Source: Sphingobacterium spiritivorum
GTDB lineage: Bacteria > Bacteroidota > Bacteroidia > Sphingobacteriales > Sphingobacteriaceae
Length of the DNA stretch: 64,000 bases
Direction: 5' to 3'
Assembly: GCF_016724845.1 (NCBI RefSeq)
Contig: NZ_CP068082.1
Location: forward strand, 4,712,001-4,776,000
Positions 35,136 through 44,552 of this stretch are shown here, in pieces; within the stretch, counting starts at the first letter, position 1; each line of letters opens with the position of its first letter. The translations under genes were made by a program, and so were the position numbers. Below the pieces are notes generated by a model. That model ran no database searches, was not told the DNA's origin, and saw only the letters and a list, made by a program, of their open reading frames with translations.

Positions 35136-36044
35136 TTATAGCATCTTGTCAATATCTATTCTCTTATGAGGTTTAGGTCGCTTATCGGCTTTGGATGGAG
35201 TAAATATTGTTTTGATGGTTTGAGGACTTAGTTCTTTACCATTCTTGTCTACAAATGAATTTACAAGGATAGCAACAAAGTCATTTACATTGCCGTCTAT
35301 GACGGGTTTACCATTGGTAAACAACTCTCTGTTTAATTGATAGAAAATATCCACAAACTGATTGATGTTGCAATTTATTTTTAGTTTGCTGAATGGAAGC
35401 ATATCTTTCTTTTTTTGCATTTGCTCAATGGAAAATTCGTTTGTCAGGCGGTTGATGTGCTGTATTTGATCTATTTCCTTTTGACATTGATCCGAATAAT
35501 CGGGCAATTTGGGATTAATAAAGTCAATACTGGCTTGTTCGTAATCAAATTTTTCTTTGGTGAGAAACATAATTTTTTCAGTATAGTCCTGCAATTCGAT
35601 CAATCTGTTTTTGGTTTCTTTAAATGAAAAGTATCGTGTTTCACATTCAGCATTTACATATTGCATTGGTAATTTAGCCGCCGTATGTCTATAGCCTGTC
35701 TGTTCTATTTCTTTCCGCTTACTTTCAATGATGGTGTAGCATTTTATCATTCTACCTCGGTTGGTAGAGTTGACAAACAGTTCTTCGTTTTCGGCTATAA
35801 GTTTTTCAAATTTATTAAGCCACTTGATGGGGTCCGCTACAAAAACGCAATGGTGTGAAAAGAAATCGGGTAGCTTTGCATAAGGAAGTTTCATAATTTT
35901 ATTTATCAATTCCTCACAATAAACTTTGTTATCGACAACGTTTTCCTGCAAAATATCAAACATGATATTATCCGATTGATCTCTCGGTATCGTTGTTTGT
36001 TCTGGAAATTGAACCGTTGATTTTATCTGATATTTGTTTTGCAT
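35136..36044 (-). CDS. 302-residue ICE protein of unknown function, RteC-like at best
   Basis: A soluble helical protein. The C-terminal ~90 residues (INCNINQFVDIFYQLNRELF, then FVDKNGKELSPQTIKTIFTP) form a domain like that found at the ends of several Bacteroidota element proteins, ending with a basic DKRPKPHKRIDID. The N-terminal part is distinct. The last domain could bind DNA, as in RteC-type excision regulators, but this is a guess. It has a 114-base gap to the MFS gene, with nothing else visible there. Confidence 0.55.
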   Translation of the reverse strand: MQNKYQIKSTVQFPEQTTIPRDQSDNIMFDILQENVVDNKVYCEELINKIMKLPYAKLPDFFSHHCVFVADPIKWLNKFEKLIAENEELFVNSTNRGRMIKCYTIIESKRKEIEQTGYRHTAAKLPMQYVNAECETRYFSFKETKNRLIELQDYTEKIMFLTKEKFDYEQASIDFINPKLPDYSDQCQKEIDQIQHINRLTNEFSIEQMQKKKDMLPFSKLKINCNINQFVDIFYQLNRELFTNGKPVIDGNVNDFVAILVNSFVDKNGKELSPQTIKTIFTPSKADKRPKPHKRIDIDKML

Positions 36045-36158
36045 AAGTTTATTTTTTACTATTACCCAGTCATATCTATGTCTTCCATCTTCAAGGAGAT
36101 ATTTGTTTTTGGGCTTCTTTTTGTACAGTAGTATTCTTATACTCTTTTTTCAACTGTA

Positions 36159-37439
36159 TCAACTTTGTTTTTTGTTTAATCCTTTTTCTATCTCTATTTC
36201 GCTTCGAGATTTTGCTGATACCCTAAAAAGAACAACAGCTATCATAGCTAAGATTAGGGTAAGGATACCCCCATATAAAAACTCTTTATCGGGAAATTTT
36301 GTACCGAAAAAACCAGCTATTGGATAGGCTATTGCCCACCATAAATGAGAAAATGCGAAATGAGCTCCATATACTTTGCCCTGGTCTTGGGGTTGTATGT
36401 TTTCGCCTATCAGCGTTTCGGATGGCATATCGGCAAGTGTTTGTCCGATACCTGCCGAAACCCATAAAAACAACAATCCTGTGTACGGAACGAAATTGGC
36501 AAGGCTTATGGCTATGCCAATTAAAACAGCACCGCTTATCAGTGATATACTGCGTGTTTTGGTTTTGTCCAAACTGCCCAACAAAAATGCCGTAATAGCT
36601 GCGCCCACTCCGAATACCGCCATTATCCATCCATAATGCTTATCGTCCAATTGCAGGGATGTTTTTACCAAGCCAACCGTATTGACCAACACCATTGCAC
36701 CTGCAATGGCTGATATAAATTCGATGCTCAATGCGAAACGCACAATCTTATTTCCGAACAATAGGCGGATGCCTTTTAATACTTCTCCCCACGTCTTTTT
36801 CGGCACTGTATTATCTGCGATATCAACTCCTTTCTGTAAGGCTGCTTTAGGGATGGTGATAATGAATAGTATTGCAATTAAAAGGGTTGTGCCGTTGACG
36901 AAGAATATTTGTTTCGCCCCTAACCATACCGCTACAATGCCCGCCAATGCAGGACCAAATACACTCAACAACTGAAAGGTTGCCATTGACAGGCCGTTGG
37001 CTTCCCTGTATATTTCTTTATCCACTATCTGTGGGATGATAGCCCGGTATGTTGGTGTAAAGAATGCGGCAAATATATTGAGCGCAAATATCAATCCGTA
37101 CACCTGCCATTCAGCATTGACAAAAGGAAGCATACACACGATTGCCATTCTTGCAAACTGTGTTATCAGCAATATTTGTTTCCGTTGAAACCTTTCCGAT
37201 ACAACGCCTGCAAAGGGTGAAAATATAATATACGCCGTAACCCGTAATGTAAGTGCCGATGCCAATATAGCGACCGCATTATCGGGGTTAATTTCATACG
37301 TAAGCAATGCTAACCCCAACCATGTAAAAGCATCACCAAAAAGGCTTGCGATTTGCGCAAAATAAAGCCTTGCGAAAGTCTCATTTCGCAAGGTCTTAAA
37401 AGGCTCTGTAACTATTTTTATTGAGGATATTATTTTCAT
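36159..37439 (-). CDS. MFS transporter, metal-exporter-like
   Basis: A 426-residue major-facilitator protein with about 12 hydrophobic segments. The 2-3 loop motif is GVVSERFQRKQILL, matching the MFS motif A (G-x3-D/E-R-x-G/Q-R-K/R). Related to drug and nickel exporters such as NreB/NrsD, but a substrate cannot be read from the sequence. Its place at the start of the metal-resistance cargo favours a divalent metal. The tail is charged. It is followed upstream by the DUF6122-like gene after 17 bases. Confidence 0.75.
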   Translation of the reverse strand: MKIISSIKIVTEPFKTLRNETFARLYFAQIASLFGDAFTWLGLALLTYEINPDNAVAILASALTLRVTAYIIFSPFAGVVSERFQRKQILLITQFARMAIVCMLPFVNAEWQVYGLIFALNIFAAFFTPTYRAIIPQIVDKEIYREANGLSMATFQLLSVFGPALAGIVAVWLGAKQIFFVNGTTLLIAILFIITIPKAALQKGVDIADNTVPKKTWGEVLKGIRLLFGNKIVRFALSIEFISAIAGAMVLVNTVGLVKTSLQLDDKHYGWIMAVFGVGAAITAFLLGSLDKTKTRSISLISGAVLIGIAISLANFVPYTGLLFLWVSAGIGQTLADMPSETLIGENIQPQDQGKVYGAHFAFSHLWWAIAYPIAGFFGTKFPDKEFLYGGILTLILAMIAVVLFRVSAKSRSEIEIEKGLNKKQS

Positions 37440-37456
37440 ATATTATAATATTGTTT

Positions 37457-37780
37457 TTACCATAGGCAATCCTGAAAATCGGTTGCCATGTGTAGTAATA
37501 GTCCAAGTGCAATAATTCTGATTATTTTAGTGCCAAACAGGAATGCTAAAGCATATACAGCTATTGCGTAATACGAATGCAGAAAATGAAAACCAATACT
37601 GCATCTGTTTGGGTCGAATATCGGTTTTGCAATCAAGTGGTCAACGTCAACAATCATTGTCAGTAGTAGAATTATCCAGACGGTTTTCCATCCCCTTTTG
37701 TAAAACACAAAGGCAACCAACCCCGGAAAGAGGAAGTGTAATGAATAGTGGACGATATTTTTTATAATAAATATTGACAT
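37457..37780 (-). CDS. DUF6122-like integral membrane protein
   Basis: A 107-residue protein of four hydrophobic segments. Conserved-looking polar residues sit in and between them: HYSLHFLFPG, DVDHLIAKPIFDPNRC, GFHFLHSYYAI and HMATDFQDC. The His/Asp pattern resembles membrane metal-dependent hydrolases (YdjM/DUF457-like). It lies 17 bases ahead of the MFS gene, so it is probably co-transcribed. Confidence 0.7.
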   Translation of the reverse strand: MSIFIIKNIVHYSLHFLFPGLVAFVFYKRGWKTVWIILLLTMIVDVDHLIAKPIFDPNRCSIGFHFLHSYYAIAVYALAFLFGTKIIRIIALGLLLHMATDFQDCLW

Positions 37781-37866
37781 TGGATATTCAAATTAAAACA
37801 GGCAGTAACTAATGTATTTTACATTTTCCGCCGTCTATCATTTTAAAAATTTAGGGTCTTTGAACC

Positions 37867-38577
37867 TTATTGCTTTCTTATTTTATCAATCTGTTTGTTT
37901 AGTAAGTGTCGTACAAGGTTTTTGAAGAAAAAATTCTTAATGGTATTACCCTGTTTTGGATACTGAAAATAGAATTTATCAGGAGATTCGAATACGCCCA
38001 AGTCTTCCAATATGTATTCTTGTTTGATAATGGATTTCTTCAATAACGGGTTGACTTTTAGATTTTCGAAATCTATATCCTCTTGGCTCGCCTTTAAACC
38101 CAAGAACAGGTTTTCGCATTCTGGTTCATTATATACTTTAGTTAATCCGTCCAAATAATCCTTGTCTAACATTATCCCCTCTAAAATGTACCAATCACTT
38201 TCAACATATATTTCCACCAAGCTATGTCTGAATTTGTTTGGCAGAACTTTATACCAGATGTCTTTCGGCACACTCGCCATTAGCGATTTGCTGACAATAA
38301 ATCCATGTACACGAGTTGGTACGCCGACTGCCCTTAAAAATGACATCAATAGAATTGATTTTGTATTGTTGTCTCCATACCCGTTCAAAATCACTTGGGA
38401 GGAACTTGATGTTGAATGGCTTTCATACGCAAACTTTATTTCATCCCTTACATAGTTATATATTGCTTTAATTCTAAAAATTGTATCAAAATCTTTCCAA
38501 TACCTTTGGTTAACAATACGCTGTATCGATGGGTGATTGTAATCAAGAATTTGTGTTTCTTTCAAATATTTTTTCAT
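37867..38577 (-). CDS. Transglutaminase-like protein with apparent loss of the catalytic cysteine
   Basis: A 236-residue protein of the transglutaminase fold. The segment GYGDNNTKSILLMSFLRAVG followed by VPTRVHGF is the active-site helix, where relatives carry a Cys (GxCxxKS); here Asn stands in its place. The His strand is HSLVEIYVESDWYILEG, as in active relatives. It may be a catalytically dead, binding-only form, or the residue may be supplied elsewhere. It sits among metal-resistance genes, but no link is evident. Confidence 0.7.
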   Translation of the reverse strand: MKKYLKETQILDYNHPSIQRIVNQRYWKDFDTIFRIKAIYNYVRDEIKFAYESHSTSSSSQVILNGYGDNNTKSILLMSFLRAVGVPTRVHGFIVSKSLMASVPKDIWYKVLPNKFRHSLVEIYVESDWYILEGIMLDKDYLDGLTKVYNEPECENLFLGLKASQEDIDFENLKVNPLLKKSIIKQEYILEDLGVFESPDKFYFQYPKQGNTIKNFFFKNLVRHLLNKQIDKIRKQ

Positions 38578-38701
38578 TGATTATATTAAATTAAATTCCA
38601 CGATGGCGGTTTCCCAAAAAGGGAAAGCCTTTATCAACATGACAGGAAGCCAAAGAATTGCCGGGAAAAAATATTTGTAAATAGTTCATATTGTTGTGCT
38701 A
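38578..38701. promoter_or_regulatory. Short intergenic spacer upstream of transglutaminase-like gene
   Basis: 124 AT-rich bases between the small membrane protein gene and the transglutaminase-like gene. There is a short inverted repeat, TTTCCC/GGGAAA, near 38611-38626. No gene is seen. Confidence 0.25.
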
Positions 38702-38911
38702 TTAAGGGACATGTTCTTTCGATACCCCTATGTTTGACAACACCGTCGATAGCATGAGCAATACAATAAACACGAGTACTCCAAAAGCAATCAGCAAACA
38801 CTTTGTCATCGTTGATAAGCGTTTATTATTTGTACCTCCTTTCATTTTTGGAGGAGGTACAAATTTCTTCCTCTTTCTTGTTTTCCTGCTTCTATTTCTT
38901 CCTGATTTCAT
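38702..38911 (-). CDS. Small basic single-span membrane protein
   Basis: A 69-residue protein with a strongly basic N-terminus (KSGRNRSRKTRKRKKF) and one membrane helix (CLLIAFGVLVFIVLLMLSTVL, about 38-58). It lies 22 bases downstream of the CzcB-like gene, at the tail of the efflux operon. The DNA within the gene forms a perfect 11-bp inverted repeat (38829-38839 with 38853-38863). It may be an efflux-pump accessory; there is no known family. Confidence 0.55.
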   Translation of the reverse strand: MKSGRNRSRKTRKRKKFVPPPKMKGGTNNKRLSTMTKCLLIAFGVLVFIVLLMLSTVLSNIGVSKEHVP

Positions 38912-38933
38912 ACAGTAGACTTAATGAATGGTC

Positions 38934-40130
38934 TTATTCTTCCTCTTCGGCGTTTCTAATTGCTGAAAGAATGGTATAAGCATTCTTGGTAACGACTGTA
39001 AGCTCATCTTCATTAACCGTTGATGGCAATTCAATAGCTGTGTAGCCTGCTTGCTCAACACCTTTTGAAACCGGAATTAATTGGAACGTATAGCTTTCTT
39101 TTGCCTGATTTGTCTGAACAATAATATAGTCCATTCCCTCTAACTGAACGAGAGCATCAGTTGGGACAGCATTCTGTTGTTCCGCTGAGGTTTCAAGTAG
39201 TGCTTTCACATACATACCCGGAAGCAAGCCGGTTTCTTGGGAAAAACGACAAAGTACGGGTATCATTTTGTTGTTGTCCGCAGCCTGTCCGACCAGAAAT
39301 ACTTTGGCTGTCCTGTCGTACCTGTTTTCATTGGATAATGAGAACTTAACCGATTGTCCCGGACGGATTTTGCCTAAATCTTTCTCAAAGGCATTCAATG
39401 CAAGATGCAGGTTATTTGTCCCCATGATTTCGAAAAGCACATCGGTGGCTGCCACGTATTTCCCGATATTAACATTGCTGGCTTTTATGTATCCACCTAT
39501 AGGGGCATAGATATTTGCAGTTCTTGAAATGCTTCCGCTTTTCTTCAAAGCCGAGCTGCTAATCCCTATCAATGCCATCTGCTGCTCCAAACCTGAAATT
39601 TGGGCTTTCATCACTTTCAGGTCAGCACTGACCTGCTGAAAAGTTTTGGTAGCGTTGATATCTTCATCCCTTAACTCTTGCTGTCTTTTATATTCTTCTT
39701 CCAAATATTCAAGCCGACCGAGGCTTTCCAGATATTGTTGTTGGATAACAATAAATTCAGGGTTTTCCAATGTAGCTAATAGCTGTCCTTTTTTTACCTG
39801 TTGCCCCGGTAACAGTCCGGCTGTTTTGATGTATCCGCCCAAAGGTGCGGATACGGAGGCTTCGCTTTCTGGCTCGGCATCGATGACACCCGTCATTTTT
39901 ATAATGCTGCTTAGGTTACGGCTTTCTATTTTGCCTGTCTGAATATCAGATAGCTTATATTGGTCATCCGTAAACGTCATGGTTTTGATACCATTTGCCG
40001 CAGTATCGGTCGTAACCTGTTCAGGGACTTCTTGACTTTCCGTATCACCGTCTTTTTTGTCTTTACAAGAAGATACTGCCATCATCGCAACGAGCAGTAA
40101 CGGTAAATATTTAATTGATAATTTTGTCAT
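38934..40130 (-). CDS. RND efflux periplasmic adaptor (CzcB/CusB-type lipoprotein)
   Basis: A 398-residue membrane-fusion protein. A lipobox ends at Cys22 (MAVSSC). Barrel-sandwich (lipoyl-like) halves are seen in APLGGYIKTAGLLPGQQVKK and NIYAPIGGYIKASNVNIGK, flanking a helical hairpin (about 125-190). The domains that follow are β-barrel and membrane-proximal. It connects the inner-membrane pump to the outer-membrane channel, both encoded in one fused gene 17 bases upstream. Confidence 0.9.
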   Translation of the reverse strand: MTKLSIKYLPLLLVAMMAVSSCKDKKDGDTESQEVPEQVTTDTAANGIKTMTFTDDQYKLSDIQTGKIESRNLSSIIKMTGVIDAEPESEASVSAPLGGYIKTAGLLPGQQVKKGQLLATLENPEFIVIQQQYLESLGRLEYLEEEYKRQQELRDEDINATKTFQQVSADLKVMKAQISGLEQQMALIGISSSALKKSGSISRTANIYAPIGGYIKASNVNIGKYVAATDVLFEIMGTNNLHLALNAFEKDLGKIRPGQSVKFSLSNENRYDRTAKVFLVGQAADNNKMIPVLCRFSQETGLLPGMYVKALLETSAEQQNAVPTDALVQLEGMDYIIVQTNQAKESYTFQLIPVSKGVEQAGYTAIELPSTVNEDELTVVTKNAYTILSAIRNAEEEE

Positions 40131-40147
40131 TTCTTTAAAATTTTTAA

Positions 40148-43100
40148 TTACTTGTTGCCTAAAATCGCTTCTATTGAAATTACTACCCGGTTATAGTTGT
40201 ACAGGTTATCCAGATATTCCGAATGGATATTGCTCGATAGGGTGAGGTTCTGTAAATGCTGGGTATAAGATATATCACCGCTCCTGAAACTTTTATCCGA
40301 GTTATTTATAATCAGATTAGCCTGTGGCAATGCCTCTTGCTGATAATAGCTAAGCGACTTCTGGAATTTGGTATATTCCTGTACAAGTTCTTTCAGTCTG
40401 CCGTTCAGGTTCGTGGTCGCAAGTTCAACCTCCGCCTGTGATTTCTGCTCGTTGATTTTAGACGCGTTTATTCTCGACCTATAACCGCCCGGAAATAAAG
40501 GGATAGCTACTCCAACCTGAAAAAAGTTGAACCTGTCTTTGCCCGTGTAGGTACGGTCAACGCCATTTATGGTTTGTAGCCCTTTGTAGGTTTGGCTATT
40601 AAATCCAAGAATGATGTCAGGCAACATTTTGCTTCTCTCTAAAGAGGTAGTCTGTCGGTTTACTGCTATTTCCTGTCGCAGATAGCTTAGCAATGGATTA
40701 TCCGTAGATGACACAACTTGTTGAGACAATAAAAGCTCCCTCTCCACCAATGATGTGTCCTTAATGGTAATATCATCCGATGTATTCAAAAGTGTCTGAA
40801 GAAGTTGTTTGGCGATTCTTATATCGGCATCACTCTTTCCAAGTTCATTTTGTATCTGCTTTGACTGCACCGATGAAGTGATGTTTTCCAAACTGGTCGC
40901 TTCTCCGGTTCTATATCTTATATTGCTTGCCTTGCTTAGTTTTACATAAATACTGTCAAGCCCCACCCAAAGTGCTTTTCGTTCCAACGCATACTGGTAC
41001 TGAACGTAAGCCAGTTTTACACTACGTACAAGGTCATTTTCTGTCACGGCTTTATAGGCTTCGCTACTCTTTATTTTCTCCTGTGCCAGTCTCGACTGGT
41101 TGCCGTACACGGTTGGGAAATCTATCCGTTGTCCGACGACGAGCAGGTTATCCGTTATGGTAGGATTACTGACTACGCCCTGCGTATAAGAAACTTCCGT
41201 CTTGGGCATGGTCACGCTTCCTTTTTTGAGCATCTGCTGCAAGCTGATGTCATAATCGGCAATTTTTACCTGTGCATTGCTCTTCAAGGCTTCATCAATG
41301 GATTGCTGCAAGGTAAGTGACCTCGTAGGTTGACCGCCAATATTTTGGGCATTGCCCAATGATGGTAACAGGAAAAAGCCTAAAATTAGGATAGCGGCAG
41401 GTAAACTTTTAACTTTTTTTGATGGTCGGGTAAAATAGATATAGAGTACAGGCAGTACGACCAAAGTCAAAACCGTTGCCGTAATCAATCCACCGATTAC
41501 CACCGTAGCCAAAGGACGTTGTACTTCCGCCCCGGATGAAGATGATAACGCCATTGGCAGGAAGCCTAACGAAGCCACACTTGCCGTCATCAATACGGGT
41601 CTTAGTCTTACCCGTGTACCTATACGCACCCGTTCGTAGATATCCGATACACCCTCTTTCTCCAATCGGTTGAACTCTGCAATCAATACAATCCCATTCA
41701 ATACGGCAACGCCAAAAAGTGCGATAAACCCAACTCCGGCAGATATACTGAATGGCATATCCCGTATCAGTAAAGCGAACACTCCACCGATAGCCGACAG
41801 TGGGATGGCACTGAATATCAGTAATCCCTGTTTTAAGGAATGGAACGTGAAATATAAAAGCACCAAAATCAGCAATAGGGCTACAGGTAACGCTACTGCG
41901 AGCCGGGCATTGGCTTCTTCGAGGTTTTTGAATTGACCGCCATAGGTAACATAATAACCCGCAGGCACTTTTACTTTAGCGGCAATAATATCCTGAATGT
42001 CATTTACGATACTCTTAACATCCCGGTTACGGACATTGAAGCCTACTGTAATCCGTCTTTTTGCGTTATCTCGCTGTATCTGCACAGGACCCGGCTTATA
42101 GCTGATTTCTGCAACCTCGCTCAACGGAATTTGTTGCCCCTCCGGTGTACTTACAAACAGGTTCTGTACATCGGTAATATCTACACGGGAAGCACTGTCA
42201 AGCCTGACCACCAAATCAAATCGGCGTTCGCCCTCATAAACCAGACCTGCAACCTCGCCTGCAAACCCTGCTGAAATGGCACTGTTTACATCTTCTATAT
42301 TCATGCCGTATTGACCAATTTTTTCACGGTTAAATTGAATATTGATTTGTGGTAAACCTGTTATTTCTTCCACATACAGGTCTTCAACGCCATCAATGGA
42401 TTTGATTTTCCTGCCAACATCCGAAGCCAAATCGGAAAGTATATCTAAGTCCTCACCATAAATTTTTAATACCACATCCTGCTTTGCTCCGGTAAGAAGC
42501 TCGTTGAAACGCATTTGAATAGGCTGTTGGAAGCTGAATGTTGCATTTGGAATAACTGACAGGGATTGTTGCATCTTTTCAATGAGTTCTTCCCTTGTTT
42601 CTGCACTTGTCCATTCTTTCTTTGGTTTCAAAACCACCATCATGTCACCCGCTTCAATAGGCATCGGGTCAGTAGGTATTTCACCCGAGCCGATTTTGTT
42701 AACCACCTGTTTTACTTCGGGATAATTCTTCAATAAAATAGTTTGTGCTTTTTGGGAAACGTCTATCATTTGGTTTATGGAACTTCCGACGGGAACTCTT
42801 GTTTCCACGGCAAAATCGCCCTCGTCTAATTGCGGGATAAATTCAGCGCCCATTTTGTTGAATGTAATAAGCGTGATGATGAATAATACTGCCGCAACCG
42901 ATACCACTAAAAGTTTCCGTTTCATCGCACCGTTGATAATAGGGGAATACACTCTTTGTATAGCGTTCATCATCCTATCAGAAAAATTTTCCTTATGCGA
43001 TGTCTTCTTGCTCAATACCAAAGCCGACATCATCGGTACGTAGGTAAAAGAAAGAATAAACGCTCCTAAAATGGCAAAGGATACCGTCTGCGCCATAGGC

Positions 43101-44533
43101 GTGAACATCTTGCCCTCAACACCAACCAAAGCCAACAGTGGGAGGTAAACGATGAGGATAATGATTTCGCCAAAAGCGGCGGCTGTTCGGATTTTGCGTG
43201 AGCTTTCATACACTTCCTCATCCATTTGGTCTTGTGTAAGTTTTTCCACCCCTCCATATCGGGCTCTGCTTCCCGTTATACGGTGCATGACCGCCTCCAC
43301 TATAATGACCGTTCCATCGACAATAATCCCGAAGTCAATCGCGCCAAGGCTCATCAGGTTACCGGAAACGCCAAAAAGGTTCATCATGCAAATAGCGAAC
43401 AGCATTGCCAAAGGGATGACCGATGCTACGACAAGCCCACCTCGAAGATTGCCAAGAAATACAATCAGCACAAAGATTACAATCAAAGCTCCCTCGATAA
43501 GATTGGTAGAAACCGTTGAAATAGCCCCGTCTACTAATTTTTTACGGTCAAGGAATGGTTCGATTTCAACACCCTCTGGAAGACCTTTCTGTATTTCCTC
43601 GATTTTATCCTTTACATTGGAAATAACTTCCGATGAATTGGCTCCTTTCAGCATCATAACGATACCCGTAACCGTTTCACCCTGTCCGTTTCTGGTGGCT
43701 GCACCGTAGCGTGGACCATTGCCAAAACCCACCTCGGCGACATCACGGATATACACGGGTGTACCGCTCTCTTTTTTGACAACGATGCTTTTAATTTCGT
43801 CAATGTTCTTTACCAAACCCTCACTCCGAATAAAATAGGCATTCGGACCTTTGTCAATATAAGCTCCCCCTGTATTCTGGTTATTTTTTTCCAGTGCAGT
43901 GAATATATCGGATATGGTTATACTTTGACTTGCCAGCTTATCGGGGTCAACGGTTATCTGATATTGTTTTACGAAACCACCGAAACCGCTCACTTCGGCA
44001 ACCCCGGGTGTTCCCAATAACTGCCTTTTGATAATCCAGTCCTGAATGGTTCTCAATTCCGTTGCATCGTACTTATCTTCATAGCCTTTCTTGGGGTGGA
44101 CTACATATTGGAATATTTCGCCCAAACCTGTTGTAACAGGTGCCATTTCAGGTGTCCCAACCCCCTCTGGAATATTCTTTGAGGCTATGGTCAGACGTTC
44201 CTGCACCTGTTGTCTGCCCCAATAGATGTCCACCTTTTCTTCAAATACGATGGTGACAATGGATAGTCCGAAACGTGAAAAGGAACGCATATCCTTAATC
44301 CCCGGAATACTGACCATCGTTTGCTCCACGGGAAAGGTTACCAGTTGTTCTACTTCCTGTGCCGCCAACGTAGGCGACACCGTGATGACCATGACCTGAT
44401 TGTCTGTGATATCAGGTGTGGCATCTATCGGAAGTTTGGTAAGGGAATATGTACCCCAGCATATCAATGCCAGGGTAAATAGTCCTATTACCAACTTATT
44501 CTTAATTGAAAAATGAATGATTTTATTTAACAT
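40148..44533 (-). CDS. CzcA/CusA-type heavy-metal RND pump fused to a TolC-family outer-membrane channel
   Basis: A 1461-residue protein. Residues 1 to about 1040 form a complete HME-RND pump: the two repeats each have one large periplasmic loop, and TM4 carries DFGIIVDGTVIIVEA, the Asp-Asp-Glu proton-relay motif of CzcA. About residue 1050 (AAILILGFFLLPSLGNAQ) is a signal-like segment, after which the remaining ~400 residues match CzcC/TolC-type channels (SLTLQQSIDEALKSNAQVKI onward). The fused signal could be used for cleavage, releasing the channel after translation. HME-RND pumps export Co, Zn, Cd, Ni or Cu/Ag; the substrate cannot be fixed here. Confidence 0.9.
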   Translation of the reverse strand: MLNKIIHFSIKNKLVIGLFTLALICWGTYSLTKLPIDATPDITDNQVMVITVSPTLAAQEVEQLVTFPVEQTMVSIPGIKDMRSFSRFGLSIVTIVFEEKVDIYWGRQQVQERLTIASKNIPEGVGTPEMAPVTTGLGEIFQYVVHPKKGYEDKYDATELRTIQDWIIKRQLLGTPGVAEVSGFGGFVKQYQITVDPDKLASQSITISDIFTALEKNNQNTGGAYIDKGPNAYFIRSEGLVKNIDEIKSIVVKKESGTPVYIRDVAEVGFGNGPRYGAATRNGQGETVTGIVMMLKGANSSEVISNVKDKIEEIQKGLPEGVEIEPFLDRKKLVDGAISTVSTNLIEGALIVIFVLIVFLGNLRGGLVVASVIPLAMLFAICMMNLFGVSGNLMSLGAIDFGIIVDGTVIIVEAVMHRITGSRARYGGVEKLTQDQMDEEVYESSRKIRTAAAFGEIIILIVYLPLLALVGVEGKMFTPMAQTVSFAILGAFILSFTYVPMMSALVLSKKTSHKENFSDRMMNAIQRVYSPIINGAMKRKLLVVSVAAVLFIITLITFNKMGAEFIPQLDEGDFAVETRVPVGSSINQMIDVSQKAQTILLKNYPEVKQVVNKIGSGEIPTDPMPIEAGDMMVVLKPKKEWTSAETREELIEKMQQSLSVIPNATFSFQQPIQMRFNELLTGAKQDVVLKIYGEDLDILSDLASDVGRKIKSIDGVEDLYVEEITGLPQINIQFNREKIGQYGMNIEDVNSAISAGFAGEVAGLVYEGERRFDLVVRLDSASRVDITDVQNLFVSTPEGQQIPLSEVAEISYKPGPVQIQRDNAKRRITVGFNVRNRDVKSIVNDIQDIIAAKVKVPAGYYVTYGGQFKNLEEANARLAVALPVALLLILVLLYFTFHSLKQGLLIFSAIPLSAIGGVFALLIRDMPFSISAGVGFIALFGVAVLNGIVLIAEFNRLEKEGVSDIYERVRIGTRVRLRPVLMTASVASLGFLPMALSSSSGAEVQRPLATVVIGGLITATVLTLVVLPVLYIYFTRPSKKVKSLPAAILILGFFLLPSLGNAQNIGGQPTRSLTLQQSIDEALKSNAQVKIADYDISLQQMLKKGSVTMPKTEVSYTQGVVSNPTITDNLLVVGQRIDFPTVYGNQSRLAQEKIKSSEAYKAVTENDLVRSVKLAYVQYQYALERKALWVGLDSIYVKLSKASNIRYRTGEATSLENITSSVQSKQIQNELGKSDADIRIAKQLLQTLLNTSDDITIKDTSLVERELLLSQQVVSSTDNPLLSYLRQEIAVNRQTTSLERSKMLPDIILGFNSQTYKGLQTINGVDRTYTGKDRFNFFQVGVAIPLFPGGYRSRINASKINEQKSQAEVELATTNLNGRLKELVQEYTKFQKSLSYYQQEALPQANLIINNSDKSFRSGDISYTQHLQNLTLSSNIHSEYLDNLYNYNRVVISIEAILGNK

Positions 44534-44552
44534 GTCATAATGTTGTTAGAAT

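Noticed and set aside
43066..43709. Plus- and minus-strand frames inside the RND pump gene
   Set aside because: Shadows of a long, well-supported gene.
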